Source: Curtobacterium sp. VKM Ac-2922
GTDB lineage: Bacteria; Actinomycetota; Actinomycetes; Actinomycetales; Microbacteriaceae
Reading direction: 5' to 3'
NCBI RefSeq assembly: GCF_022815645.1
Contig: NZ_JALGRO010000004.1
Coordinates: forward strand, 294,121 to 358,120
Length of the DNA stretch: 64,000 nt
Position 1 is the first letter of the stretch. Each line of letters starts with the position of its first letter. The position numbers and the translations under genes are program-made. Positions 48,150-57,001 of the stretch are shown in pieces. A model generated the notes under the pieces. The model made no database searches. It saw only the letters and a program-made list of their open reading frames with translations, and was not told the DNA's origin.

Positions 48150-49828
48150 TAGAACGACTGCGTGCCCAGCGTCAGCGTGACCGTGCCCTCGTCGTCGAAC
48201 GAGGGGAACGAGCTGCCGCCGAACAGGTCGTACAGCGGCCGGCCGGCGTACTGCGGCGCCGTGATCGTCGTCGTGGTCGGGTTGACCGTGAACGAGAACA
48301 CGCACAGCACGTCCTCGGCGGACGGGCCGAACTGCGTGCCCGAGCCCTCCCACGAGCGGACGAAGGCCAGCACGCTCTCGTTGTCGGTGTCCTGCACCGC
48401 CAGCGTCCCCAGACCGAACACCGGGTGGGCCTTGCGCACGTGGATCACGTTGCGGACCCAGTGCAGCAGGGACCGCGACTGTGCGAGCTGCGCCTCGACG
48501 TTGACCTGCGCGTAGTTGTACACGAGCGACTGCACGACGGGCAGGTAGAGCTTGCCCGGGTCGGCGGTGGAGAACCCGGCGTTGCGGTCCGGCGTCCACT
48601 GCATGGGCGTGCGCGAGGAGTCGCGGTCCGGCAGCCAGATGTTGTCGCCCATCCCGATCTCGTCGCCGTAGTACAGGAACGGCGAACCGGGCAGCGAGAA
48701 CAGCAGCGCGTGGATCAGCTCGAGTTCGGCGCGGGAGTTGTCGAGCAGTGGTGCCAGGCGTCGACGGATGCCGATGTTCGAGCGCATCCGCGGGTCGTAC
48801 CCGTACCAGCCGTACATCGCCTGGCGGTACTCCTCGCTGACCATCTCGAGCGTGAGCTCGTCGTGGTTGCGGAGGAACACGCCCCACGCGGCCGACGCGG
48901 GCACGTCGAGCGTCTCGGACAGGATCGCCTTGAGCTCGGACGCGTGCTGCGCCCGGAGCGAGTAGAAGATGCGGGGCATCACCGGGAAGTCGAACGCCAT
49001 GTGGCACTCGGGCTCGTCGTCGGTGCCGAAGAACGCCGCCGTCTCGCGGGGCCACTGGTTCGCCTCGGCGAGCAGCACCCGACCGGGGTACTCGTCGTCG
49101 ACCATGAACCGGAGCTTCTTGATGAACTCGTGGGTCTCCGGTTCGCCCTCGCCGTTGCCCTCCTCCGACTCGAACAGGTACGGGATGGCGTCGAGCCGCA
49201 GCCCGTCCACGCCCAGGTCGAGCCAGTGCCGCACGACGTCGTAGATCGCCTCGACGACGGCGGGGTTCTCGAAGTTCAGGTCGGGTTGGTGCGAGAAGAA
49301 CCGGTGGAAGAAGAACTGCCGCCGCACCGGGTCGAAGGTCCAGTTCGACTCCTCGGTGTCGACGAAGATCACGCGGATGTTCGCGTAGTCCTCGTCGGTG
49401 TCGCGCCAGACGTAGAAGTCGCCGTAGGGACCGTCCGGGTCCTCGCGGGACTGCTTGAACCACTCGTGCTGGTCCGACGTGTGGTTGATCACCATGTCGA
49501 TCACGATGCGCATGTTGCGCTCGTGCGACTTCGTGACGAGTTCGCGGAAGTCGTCGAGGGTGCCGAACTCGGGCAGGATCGCCCGGTAGTCCGAGATGTC
49601 GTACCCGCCGTCGCGCATCGGCGACCGGAAGAACGGCGGGAGCCACAGCGCGTCGACGCCGAGCCACTGCAGGTAGTCGAGCTTGCCGATCACGCCCTGG
49701 ATGTCACCGATGCCGTCGCCGTTCGAGTCGACGAACGAGCGGATCATGCACTCGTAGAACACCGAGCGCTTGTACCACTGCGGGTCGAGGGTGAGTCCGG
49801 GCAGCTGGATCGGGGCTGTGAAGGTCAA
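48116..49828 (-). CDS. treS: Trehalose synthase / maltose glucosyltransferase (TreS)
   Basis: TreS interconverts maltose and trehalose and links trehalose to the GlgE alpha-glucan route. The 570-aa GH13 product has DMVINHTSDQHEWF near residue 112, the catalytic Asp in DGLRLDAIPYLFE near residue 208, the general acid in VLLAEANQWP near residue 252, and FLRNHDEL near residue 320. TTG at 49828 is chosen because GAGGAG lies 5 nt upstream and the family N terminus starts near there. No maltokinase domain is fused. Its 3' end is duplicated downstream. It is divergent from an alpha/beta hydrolase. Confidence 0.93.
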   Translation of the reverse strand: MTFTAPIQLPGLTLDPQWYKRSVFYECMIRSFVDSNGDGIGDIQGVIGKLDYLQWLGVDALWLPPFFRSPMRDGGYDISDYRAILPEFGTLDDFRELVTKSHERNMRIVIDMVINHTSDQHEWFKQSREDPDGPYGDFYVWRDTDEDYANIRVIFVDTEESNWTFDPVRRQFFFHRFFSHQPDLNFENPAVVEAIYDVVRHWLDLGVDGLRLDAIPYLFESEEGNGEGEPETHEFIKKLRFMVDDEYPGRVLLAEANQWPRETAAFFGTDDEPECHMAFDFPVMPRIFYSLRAQHASELKAILSETLDVPASAAWGVFLRNHDELTLEMVSEEYRQAMYGWYGYDPRMRSNIGIRRRLAPLLDNSRAELELIHALLFSLPGSPFLYYGDEIGMGDNIWLPDRDSSRTPMQWTPDRNAGFSTADPGKLYLPVVQSLVYNYAQVNVEAQLAQSRSLLHWVRNVIHVRKAHPVFGLGTLAVQDTDNESVLAFVRSWEGSGTQFGPSAEDVLCVFSFTVNPTTTTITAPQYAGRPLYDLFGGSSFPSFDDEGTVTLTLGTQSFYWLHVGAAPNA

Positions 49829-49910
49829 CCGTGCTCCTCGTCGAAGGTCACGGACCGTCGGAACCGACCCGCTCCGGACACGATAGGCGGCTGCTGCCGA
49901 GAGCGTTCCG

Positions 49911-49916
49911 TAGACT
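49911..49916 (+). promoter_or_regulatory. TAGACT -10 box for leaderless hydrolase gene
   Basis: TAGACT is 7 nt before ATG at 49924 with no ribosome binding site. Confidence 0.5.
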
Positions 49917-49923
49917 GGCGCCG

Positions 49924-50886
49924 ATGCAACCGCCGGTCCTGTCCCCGTACTCGTCGTTGATGGCCGCGACACCCGTCGTGCACCGCGCCGTCGAGGTCGA
50001 CGGCCGCACCACGCACTTCTGGGAGTACGGCCCACGACACGCCACGCAGACCGTCCTGGCCGTGCACGGGTTCCGCGGTGACCACCACGGGCTCGAGTCG
50101 ATCGCGGCGCACCTGACGGGTGTGCGGGTGATCGTTCCGGACCTGCCCGGGTTCGGCGTGTCCGACCCGCTGCCGGTGTCCGACATCGACGGCTACGTCG
50201 GGTGGCTCCGGGGCTTCCACCGGGTGCTCGGCCTCGACCGCGCCGCCGTGGTGCTCGGCCACTCGTTCGGCTCGATCGTCACCGCGGCCGCCGTCGCCGC
50301 CGGGCTGGACACACGGCTGCTCGTCCTGGTGAACCCCATCGCGGCACCCGCGCTGCAGGGCCCACGCGCGGTCGGCACCGGCATCGCGATCGCCTACTAC
50401 CGCGCCGGTGCCGCACTGCCGCGGCCCGTCGGCCTGGGGATCCTGCGGAACCGGGGGATCGTGCGGGCGATGAGCGTCGCGATGCTCAAGTCGCACGACC
50501 CGTCGATGCGCCGCTGGGTGCACGACCAGCACGACCGGTACTTCTCGTCGTTCGCGAACCGCACGAGCGTGCTCGAGGCCTTCCGCACGTCGGTCACCCA
50601 CGACGTCTCCGAGTACGCCGACCGGATCCGCGTCCCAGTGCTGCTGATCGCGGCCGAGCGCGACGACATCACCGCGCTGCCGGAACAGCGGGCGCTGGCG
50701 GCCCGGCTGCACGATGCCGAGCTCGTCGTCGTGCCGGACGTCGGGCACCTGGTGCACTACGAGACGCCCGCCGCCGCCGCCCAGGCGACCCTGCGCCGGA
50801 TGGCCGACCCCGTGCGGAAGGCACCGCGCGCTGCCAAGCCGGGCCGGGCCTCCAGGACGAAGCCGAGCCAGGGCGAGGGATCGTGA
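49924..50886 (+). CDS. Alpha/beta hydrolase
   Basis: The 320-aa product has the oxyanion-side motif VHGFRG near residue 48, DLPGFGVSDP near residue 79, the nucleophile elbow GHSFGS with Ser near residue 115, an acid around ERDDITAL near residue 243, and the His in VGHLVHYE near residue 276. It fits a general esterase/lipase-type hydrolase; the substrate is unknown. The C-terminal tail is Lys/Arg-rich. The next gene, a glycosyltransferase, overlaps its stop (GTGA), so they are co-expressed. Confidence 0.85.
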   Translation: MQPPVLSPYSSLMAATPVVHRAVEVDGRTTHFWEYGPRHATQTVLAVHGFRGDHHGLESIAAHLTGVRVIVPDLPGFGVSDPLPVSDIDGYVGWLRGFHRVLGLDRAAVVLGHSFGSIVTAAAVAAGLDTRLLVLVNPIAAPALQGPRAVGTGIAIAYYRAGAALPRPVGLGILRNRGIVRAMSVAMLKSHDPSMRRWVHDQHDRYFSSFANRTSVLEAFRTSVTHDVSEYADRIRVPVLLIAAERDDITALPEQRALAARLHDAELVVVPDVGHLVHYETPAAAAQATLRRMADPVRKAPRAAKPGRASRTKPSQGEGS

Positions 50887-51959
50887 CCCGCCTGCGGATC
50901 GGGATCGACTGCCGGTACGTGCGGATCGGGCGCCACGACGGCATCAGCCGGTTCACCGCCGGGGTCGTGGCGCACCTGCCGGACCGGCACGACGTGGTGC
51001 TGCTGGTCGACGACGAACGGCAGCTGGAGTCCCTGCCCGCGCACCTGCCGTGGGAGCTGCTGCCGTCGCCGACCGCGCCGGGGGAGCCCCTGGTGGCACG
51101 GCACGTCAACCGGCTGGGGCTGGACGCGGTGTTCTCGCCGATGCAGACGATGGGGTCCCGCGGACGCCGCTACGCCCTCGTGCTGACGCTCCACGACCTG
51201 ATCTACTACCGCAACCGCACGCCCCCACGGGAGTTCTCGTGGCCGATCCGCCTGGGGTGGCGGGCGTTCCACCTGTCGTGGTGGCCGCAGCGGCTGCTGC
51301 TCGACGGCGCGGACGGCGTCGTCACGGTCTCCGAGACGACGGCGGGGCTGATCGCCCAGCACCGGCTGACCAGGCGACCGGTCACCGTGGCGTACAACGC
51401 TGCCGACCCGGCCCCGGTGCGCGCGCCCGACGGTCCCCGCGAGCGGTCGCTCGTGTACATGGGGTCGTTCATGCCGTACAAGAACGTCGAGACGCTCGCG
51501 GCGGCCCTGCCGCTGCTCGGAGCGGACTGGCGGCTGCACTGCATGTCGCGCGTGTCGGACGCCGACCGGGCGCGCCTGGACGCACTGGCACCGGGCGCGA
51601 TCGTGTTCCACGACGGCGCGTCGGATCAGGAGTACCTCGACACGCTGCGGTCAGCGACGGCCCTGGTGACCGCGTCGTACGACGAGGGCTTCGGCATCCC
51701 GTTGGTCGAGTCGATGGGCGTCGGCACGCCGGTGGCCGTCAGCGACGTCCCGATCTTCCGCGAGATCGGTGGGGACGTCGCCGAGTACTTCGACCCGTCG
51801 TCGCCGTCGGCGGTCGCCGCCGCGGTGCGCCGACTGGAGGCCCGGTGGGCGTCCGCCTCGGCGGCGTCGGTACAGCAGGCGGCCCGGTTCCGCTGGGCCG
51901 ACTCGGCCGAGCGGGTGCTGCGGGCCGTCGAGCGCGCGGTCGAGCACCGGACGCGCTGA
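50883..51959 (+). CDS. Glycosyltransferase family 4 protein
   Basis: The 358-aa product is a GT-B transferase: DCRYVRIGRHDGISRF near residue 9, the acceptor/donor hinge SLVYMGSFMPYKN near residue 183, and EGFGIPLVESMGVGTPV near residue 265, the family's nucleotide-sugar-binding E-x7-E. It adds a sugar to an unknown acceptor, probably for the envelope or a glycolipid, together with the overlapping upstream hydrolase. No other polysaccharide gene is adjacent. Confidence 0.85.
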   Translation: MTRLRIGIDCRYVRIGRHDGISRFTAGVVAHLPDRHDVVLLVDDERQLESLPAHLPWELLPSPTAPGEPLVARHVNRLGLDAVFSPMQTMGSRGRRYALVLTLHDLIYYRNRTPPREFSWPIRLGWRAFHLSWWPQRLLLDGADGVVTVSETTAGLIAQHRLTRRPVTVAYNAADPAPVRAPDGPRERSLVYMGSFMPYKNVETLAAALPLLGADWRLHCMSRVSDADRARLDALAPGAIVFHDGASDQEYLDTLRSATALVTASYDEGFGIPLVESMGVGTPVAVSDVPIFREIGGDVAEYFDPSSPSAVAAAVRRLEARWASASAASVQQAARFRWADSAERVLRAVERAVEHRTR

Positions 51960-51968
51960 TGCGGCTGC

Positions 51969-52727
51969 TCAGCCCTTCGCCGCGCTGACCTCGATGGTGG
52001 CGGCGGGGAACACGCGGTGCACCGCGTCGGTGACCTGCGTCCGGACGGCTTCGACGTCGACGCCGGTCGGAGCGGTCTCGACCGTGACCCGCTGGTCGGC
52101 AGGGTCGTCGGATCGCCCGGCGTCGTGCGCCGCCCACACGCAGCTGACCTGCTGGACGCCCGCGGTGCTCGCCAGGGTGCGTGCGACGGCCAGACGTTGC
52201 TCGGTGCGTTCGCGCGAGGGCGACACACCGACGTCGGCGGTACCGAGGTCGACGACGGCCCAGACGGTGACGCCGTTGCCGGTCGTCGCCCCGGCCGCCG
52301 CACTGAGCTGGTCGAAGAGCAGGGTCTTCGCATCCGGACCGATGGTCGCGTCCGCGCTGACCCTGGCCGTGACGTCGTAGCTGGCGAACGAGGTCTTCGT
52401 CGGGTCGTCGCCGGTGGCCGCGGTGACGTACTCGATGGAGCGAGCCTGGGTGACGAACCGGTCGAGCGCCGCCTGCGGGCGGGGGAACACCCCACCGACG
52501 CCGTCCTGCACGCTGCCCACGATCATGCTGAGCGCCACGACGATGACGATGCCGACCACCACGACGCCGGCCAGCAGCAGCGACCAGGAGCGGACGCGCT
52601 GCGGGGTCGTGCGGACCGGTACGGATGCGGTGTCGGGGCCGAAGGCGCGCCCCAGGTCGTCGTCCTCGTCCTCGTGGGTGCGCCAGTCGCGGCGGTCGTC
52701 CTGCCCACCGGGTCGGTCTGTGCTCAT
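51969..52727 (-). CDS. Putative membrane-anchored protein, unknown function
   Basis: The 252-aa product has an acidic, disordered N terminus (DRPGGQDDRRDW, DEDDDLG), one TM helix near residues 45-70, and an extracytoplasmic domain of about 180 residues with no motif I recognise; a single cysteine is near residue 200. GAGGGGG lies 5 nt before ATG. It is convergent with the glycosyltransferase, whose stop is 9 bases away. Function unknown. Confidence 0.7.
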   Translation of the reverse strand: MSTDRPGGQDDRRDWRTHEDEDDDLGRAFGPDTASVPVRTTPQRVRSWSLLLAGVVVVGIVIVVALSMIVGSVQDGVGGVFPRPQAALDRFVTQARSIEYVTAATGDDPTKTSFASYDVTARVSADATIGPDAKTLLFDQLSAAAGATTGNGVTVWAVVDLGTADVGVSPSRERTEQRLAVARTLASTAGVQQVSCVWAAHDAGRSDDPADQRVTVETAPTGVDVEAVRTQVTDAVHRVFPAATIEVSAAKG

Positions 52728-52962
52728 CACGCCCCCTCGGCGCGGCATCCGGTTCGGGGTCCTGGATGCCGGTCCACAGGATCGTAGTCCGCTGGTCACC
52801 GCCGGTCCCGCTGCTCGCGACAACGATCCGGCAACGACCTCGGGCACCCTCGCTGCCGTCGCGGACGGGCCTCGATAGGCTGCCCGTGGCGTCATCGGGG
52901 CGCCCGTGGCGTGCAGTTGCGCTCGGCGTCGTCAGGGCGCCCGTGGGAAGAGGGGGTTCGTC

Positions 52963-53178
52963 ATGCTGGTGTGGTCGACCATCGCGATCGTGTTCGTGCT
53001 CGTCATCGTGGTCGCCCTGGCGGTGGCGCTGTCGGCATCACGTCGGGCGAAGCGGCTCCGACACCTCGACGACCCGCTCGCCCCACGGACCACCGAGGAC
53101 GGGCACGCCGCCCGCACAGCCCGGGCGCAGGGTTCGCGGCCGGACGGCGGCACGGGGTTCCCCGGCGGACCGTCCTGA
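52963..53178 (+). CDS. Small single-helix membrane protein
   Basis: The 71-aa product has one hydrophobic helix (about residues 4-24), then a basic ASRRAKRLRHLD stretch and a Gly/Pro/Thr-rich tail, so it is N-out/C-in or the reverse. GAAGAGGGGG lies about 7 nt upstream of ATG. The 235-bp gap before it holds a near repeat (two copies of GGGCGCCCGTGG about 38 bp apart) and a TACGAT box on the minus strand for the previous gene. I do not recognise the family. Confidence 0.6.
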   Translation: MLVWSTIAIVFVLVIVVALAVALSASRRAKRLRHLDDPLAPRTTEDGHAARTARAQGSRPDGGTGFPGGPS

Positions 53179-53186
53179 CCCACCAG

Positions 53187-53231
53187 CCCGTTCAGCCCGG
53201 TCAGCCCGGTCAGCACCGTCGGCCCGGTCAG
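53187..53231 (-). repeat. 9-bp repeats downstream of the phosphatase gene
   Basis: Five 9-base units (CCCGTTCAG, CCCGGTCAG twice, CACCGTCGG, CCCGGTCAG) run up to the stop region. Coding-strand TGA codons recur here, mostly one frame off from the real stop. Confidence 0.75.
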
Positions 53232-53235
53232 CGCG

Positions 53236-53874
53236 TCAGCTGCGGCGCTCGAGCGGGTTCTGGTAGTCGAACGCGTACTTCCCCGGGGCGTCGGAGACAT
53301 CCTCGATCGGGTCGTCGAACTCGACCAGTTCGGCGTGGAAGCGCTCCGGGTCCCAGCGGAACGAGTGCACCGAGCCGTTGCGGATCGGCGTGCGGGTGCG
53401 GTCGGCGGTGCCGGGGGCTGCCGCGTTGACGACGCTGCGGATGACGGCGCCGTGGGTCGCCACGACGACGACCCCGCCGTCGAACCGCACCGCGATCTCG
53501 CCGAGCGTCTCGGTGACGCGTGCCAGCAGGTCGGTGCGGGACTCCCGCCCGGGGATGACGTCGTCCGGGTACCGCGCCAGGACCTCGTCGTCGGTCAGGC
53601 CCTCGGCGTCACCGTACGAGCGCTCGGCGAGCCCCGGGTACGTGTCCGGTTCGGGCAGTCCCAGCCGGGCGGCGATGATCGACCCGGTCTCCGCAGCCCG
53701 CGCCAACGGCGAGGCCACGACCGCGTCGAACGACCGCCGGGTCAGCAGCGTCGCCGTCTCGGCGGCCTGCGCGCGCCCGGTGTCGTTGAGCGGGATGTCC
53801 GTCGAGCCCTGGATGCGGCGCTGCTTGTTCCAGTCGGTCTCGCCGTGCCGGACGAGGTACAGGTGGGTCGTCAC
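53236..53874 (-). CDS. Histidine phosphatase family protein
   Basis: The 212-aa product has the phosphohistidine motif VRHGETDWN near residue 8, an ASPLARAAET segment near residue 54 and the second His in VATHGAVIRS near residue 149. It is a phosphoglycerate-mutase-like acid phosphatase; the substrate is unclear. GTG is chosen because the conserved strand THLYLVRHG follows immediately. It starts 7 bases after the sirtuin stop, so the two are probably co-transcribed. Confidence 0.85.
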   Translation of the reverse strand: MTTHLYLVRHGETDWNKQRRIQGSTDIPLNDTGRAQAAETATLLTRRSFDAVVASPLARAAETGSIIAARLGLPEPDTYPGLAERSYGDAEGLTDDEVLARYPDDVIPGRESRTDLLARVTETLGEIAVRFDGGVVVVATHGAVIRSVVNAAAPGTADRTRTPIRNGSVHSFRWDPERFHAELVEFDDPIEDVSDAPGKYAFDYQNPLERRS

Positions 53875-53881
53875 GCGTCGA

Positions 53882-54736
53882 TCATGGCAGAACGAGCCGA
53901 GCGGCCAGCGCCTGCAGGGTCTCGGTGGTGCCGGCGTCGATCTTGACCGCGGCCCGCCGGTCGCTGCGCGTGGCACCGCGGTTCACGATCACGACGGGGT
54001 GCTTGCGGCGGGCAGCGTGGTCGACCAGCCGCACGCCCGAGTTCACGGTGAGCGAGGACCCCACGACCAGCAGTGCGTCGGCATCGGCCACGATCGACAC
54101 CGACTCGGCGAACTTCTCGGTGGGGACGAACTCGCCGAAGAACACCACGTCGGGCTTGAGCACACCGCCACACACCGTGCAGTCGGGCACCACGAACCGC
54201 TCGACCTCGGTGATCTCGACGTCGCCGTCGGGCTGCAGCACGACCGAGCCGGGTTCGTCGATCCACGGGTTCAGCGCGTCGAGGGTCGTGGCGAGGTCGG
54301 ACCGCGCGAACACCTGCCCGCACGTCAGGCACAGTGCCCGGTCGGTCGACCCGTGGATCTCGACCACGCGGCGCGACCCGGCCCGCAGGTGCAGCCCGTC
54401 GACGTTCTGCGTGATGACCCCGGTGACGATGCCCGCGCGTTCGAGGTCGGCGAGCACCCGGTGTCCGGCGTTCGGCGTGGCAGCCGCGAAGGTGCGGTAC
54501 CCCAGGTGCGATCCGGCCCAGTAGCGCTGCCGCTTGGCGGGGTCGGAGCGGAACTCCTGGAACGTCATCGGCTTGCGGACGACGCGGCCTTCGCCCCGGT
54601 AGTCGGGGATGCCGGAGTCGGTGCTGAGTCCGGCTCCGGAGAGCACGGCGATGCGCTTGCCCGCCAGCAGGTCGGCGACCCGGTCGAGGTCGTCAGCCGT
54701 CTCGGTCGCACCGCTCGTCGCGTCGCTCGTCGCCAT
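53882..54736 (-). CDS. Sir2-family NAD-dependent deacylase
   Basis: The 284-aa product has the NAD-binding motifs GAGLSTDSGIPDYRG near residue 35 and TQNVDGLH near residue 109, the catalytic His in EIHGS near residue 126, and a zinc-type cysteine set (CLTC and CTVC). Sirtuins deacetylate lysines or remove other acyl groups, making O-acyl-ADP-ribose. ATG at 54736 is 7 nt after TACCGT (54744-54749). It is divergent from an RNA methyltransferase gene; TACCCT on the other strand overlaps that box. Confidence 0.9.
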   Translation of the reverse strand: MATSDATSGATETADDLDRVADLLAGKRIAVLSGAGLSTDSGIPDYRGEGRVVRKPMTFQEFRSDPAKRQRYWAGSHLGYRTFAAATPNAGHRVLADLERAGIVTGVITQNVDGLHLRAGSRRVVEIHGSTDRALCLTCGQVFARSDLATTLDALNPWIDEPGSVVLQPDGDVEITEVERFVVPDCTVCGGVLKPDVVFFGEFVPTEKFAESVSIVADADALLVVGSSLTVNSGVRLVDHAARRKHPVVIVNRGATRSDRRAAVKIDAGTTETLQALAARLVLP

Positions 54737-54743
54737 CACGTCC

Positions 54744-54749
54744 ACGGTA
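54744..54749 (-). promoter_or_regulatory. TACCGT -10 box for leaderless sirtuin gene
   Basis: TACCGT ends 7 nt before the ATG. It forms part of ACGGTACCCT, where TACCCT on the plus strand could serve the divergent methyltransferase gene, about 70 nt before its start. Confidence 0.45.
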
Positions 54750-54820
54750 CCCTCAACAGCCGACCGTCCCCGCCCCTTCCCGCACCACCCGGCGGGGCCC
54801 GACCAGGAACCGAGCCGACC

Positions 54821-55639
54821 GTGCACACCGTCCGCATCGACACCCTCGACGACCCCCGTCTCGACGACTTCCAGCGACTCACCGACGTCGCGCTGCGGCG
54901 GGTCACCGAACCCGAGGGCGGCCTGTACATCGCCGAGTCGAGCACCGTGATCGAGCGCGCACTCCGTGCCGGCCACGTCCCGCGCAGCGTCCTGGTGCAG
55001 GAGAAGTGGCTCGACGACGTGCTGCCGCTGGTCGCCGACCACGACGGCCCCGTGTTCGTCGGTCCCGACGCGCTGCTCGAGGAGCTCACCGGTTTCCGGA
55101 TGCACCGTGGCGCGATCGCGTCGATGGAGCGTCCGGCGCTGCCGAGCGTCGCCGAGGTGCTCCACGACGCGCGGCTCGTGGTGGTGCTCGAGGACATCGT
55201 CGACCACACGAACGTCGGGGCCGTCTTCCGCAGCGTCGCGGGACTGGGAGCGGACGCGGTCCTGGTCAGCCCGCGCTGCGCCGACCCGCTGTACCGACGG
55301 AGTGTCCGGGTCAGCATGGGCACGGTGCTGCAGGTCCCGTGGACCCGCATCGGGGACTGGCCGGCAGCGGGCGAGGAACTCCGCGCCGCGGGGTTCCACC
55401 TGGCCGCGATGGCGCTGACGGACCGCTCGGTCGACCTGGACGCCTTCGTCGCCGACGTCCCCGGCAAGGTCGCGTTGGTGATGGGCACGGAGGGGCAGGG
55501 CCTGACGCCGGCGGCCGTCGCCGCCGCGGACACGACGGTCCGGATCCCGATGCACCACGGGGTCGACTCGCTCAACGTGGCCGCGGCGAGCGCCGTCGGG
55601 CTGTGGGCGGTCGCCGCCGCCCAGCGCGCGCGGACGTAG
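54821..55639 (+). CDS. TrmH-type SPOUT RNA methyltransferase
   Basis: The 272-aa product has the SPOUT knot motifs EDIVDHTNVGAVFRS near residue 125, LVMGTEGQGL near residue 220 and IPMHHGVDSLNVAAASAV near residue 245, and an N-terminal substrate-binding domain (GLYIAESSTVIERAL). It methylates a ribose 2'-O in rRNA or tRNA; the target is not readable. The GTG start follows AGGA about 13 nt upstream; an internal GTG/ATG start is less likely. It is divergent from the sirtuin. Confidence 0.88.
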   Translation: MHTVRIDTLDDPRLDDFQRLTDVALRRVTEPEGGLYIAESSTVIERALRAGHVPRSVLVQEKWLDDVLPLVADHDGPVFVGPDALLEELTGFRMHRGAIASMERPALPSVAEVLHDARLVVVLEDIVDHTNVGAVFRSVAGLGADAVLVSPRCADPLYRRSVRVSMGTVLQVPWTRIGDWPAAGEELRAAGFHLAAMALTDRSVDLDAFVADVPGKVALVMGTEGQGLTPAAVAAADTTVRIPMHHGVDSLNVAAASAVGLWAVAAAQRART

Positions 55640-55742
55640 AGCGCTCCCGCACCGCACCGCACCGTCCCGTCCACGGCCTGGAGGCCCTGGCTGGCTTCTC
55701 CACAGCCCGGCGGTTCCCCAGATCACCGGTACCACCCCCCGG

Positions 55743-55748
55743 TACGCT
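55743..55748 (+). promoter_or_regulatory. TACGCT -10 box before the carboxypeptidase gene
   Basis: TACGCT lies 8 nt before GTG at 55757, consistent with a leaderless start. Confidence 0.4.
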
Positions 55749-55756
55749 CGGTTGTC

Positions 55757-56989
55757 GTGTCACGAGTCGTCCGCCGTCCCCGCTCCGCCGTCCGCCGGCC
55801 GGTGACCATCGCGGTCGTCGCGGTCCTGCTGCTGGCGGTCGGGTACCTGGTCGCCGCTGCGCTCGTGCCGTTCGCGCCGGCGAGCGCCAGCACCACCGCC
55901 TACGCGGCTCCCACGGCGACGCTGCCGTCGCTGTCGTTCCCGTCGTACGGTGCCACCGCGGTCGAGGCGCCCGACTTCCCCGAGAGCCTGCGGACCAGTG
56001 GCGACACGAAGCCGCGGTCCATCGCGAGCATCTCCAAGGTCGTCACGGCGCTCGTGGTGCTCGACGCCAAGCCCCTGTCGAGGGGCCAGGCGGGGCCGAC
56101 GATCGCGTTCACCCCGGAGATGCAGGGGCTGTACGCCACGTACCTGGCACAGAACGGCGAGGTCGCCCCGATGCCGGCGGGCCTGCGGCTGTCGGAGTAC
56201 CAGACGCTGCAGGTCATGCTCATGAAGTCGGCGAACAACTACGCCGGCTCGCTCGCGATCTGGGCCTTCGGGTCGATCGACGCCTACCAGAAGGAAGCGT
56301 CGACGTGGCTGACCGCGCACGGGCTCGACGACACCACGATCCACGAACCGACCGGCCTGGATGCCGGCAACACGTCGACGGCGACGGACCTGGTCGACCT
56401 CGGTCAGCTGGCACTCGCGAACCCCGTCGTGAAGGACGTGGTGGGCACCAAGAGCGTGACGGTGCCGAACGTCGGGGACATCCAGAACTCGAACAAACTG
56501 CTCGGCATGGACGGAGTCGAGGGCATCAAGACCGGGACCCTCGACGAAGCCGGCGCGTGCCTGCTGTTCGCGGCGACCTACGAGCGCGGCGGGCGGACGG
56601 TCACCGTGATCGGGGCGATGCTCGGCGGGGTGGACCACGATGCGCTCGATGCCGACGTCCAGCGCCTGCTGCACTCGGTCGCCGACAACTTCCACGTCGT
56701 CACGCTGACGCACGCGGGGCAGTCCTTCGGCACGTTCTCCACCCCCTGGAAGGACGAGACCGACGCGGTCAGCGCGACGGCGTCCGAGGTCCTGGTCTGG
56801 GGCGCGACCACCGTTCGGGCGAAGGCGCAGCTCGACTCGGTGACGCTCGGGACGAAGGGCGAGAAGGTCGGACGGGTCCGCTTCACGATCACCGACCACG
56901 CACCGGTGTCGGTGCCGCTGGTGCTCGAGCAGGCGATCCCGGACCCGGGCATCTGGTGGCGCTGGACGAACCCGTTCCAGGGCGCCTGA
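55757..56989 (+). CDS. D-alanyl-D-alanine carboxypeptidase
   Basis: The 410-aa product has an N-terminal membrane anchor (about residues 15-36), then a low-molecular-mass PBP domain: SISK (SxxK) near residue 93, SANN (SxN) near residue 158 and KTGT near residue 259. It trims the pentapeptide of peptidoglycan and acts outside the membrane. A C-terminal beta domain (from about residue 310) follows, as in class 5 PBPs, but without the usual amphipathic tail; the last residues are hydrophobic. It is convergent with the SGNH gene, only 12 bases apart, with no clear terminator. Confidence 0.9.
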   Translation: MSRVVRRPRSAVRRPVTIAVVAVLLLAVGYLVAAALVPFAPASASTTAYAAPTATLPSLSFPSYGATAVEAPDFPESLRTSGDTKPRSIASISKVVTALVVLDAKPLSRGQAGPTIAFTPEMQGLYATYLAQNGEVAPMPAGLRLSEYQTLQVMLMKSANNYAGSLAIWAFGSIDAYQKEASTWLTAHGLDDTTIHEPTGLDAGNTSTATDLVDLGQLALANPVVKDVVGTKSVTVPNVGDIQNSNKLLGMDGVEGIKTGTLDEAGACLLFAATYERGGRTVTVIGAMLGGVDHDALDADVQRLLHSVADNFHVVTLTHAGQSFGTFSTPWKDETDAVSATASEVLVWGATTVRAKAQLDSVTLGTKGEKVGRVRFTITDHAPVSVPLVLEQAIPDPGIWWRWTNPFQGA

Positions 56990-57001
56990 ACACGCCCCGA
57001 G

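Noticed and set aside
52886..53266. GTG after a TAGGCT box opening a plus-strand frame across the small membrane protein gene
   Set aside because: The spacing is only 4 nt, the frame has Arg/Ser-rich nonsense composition, and the membrane protein in another frame has a good ribosome binding site and a clean helix.
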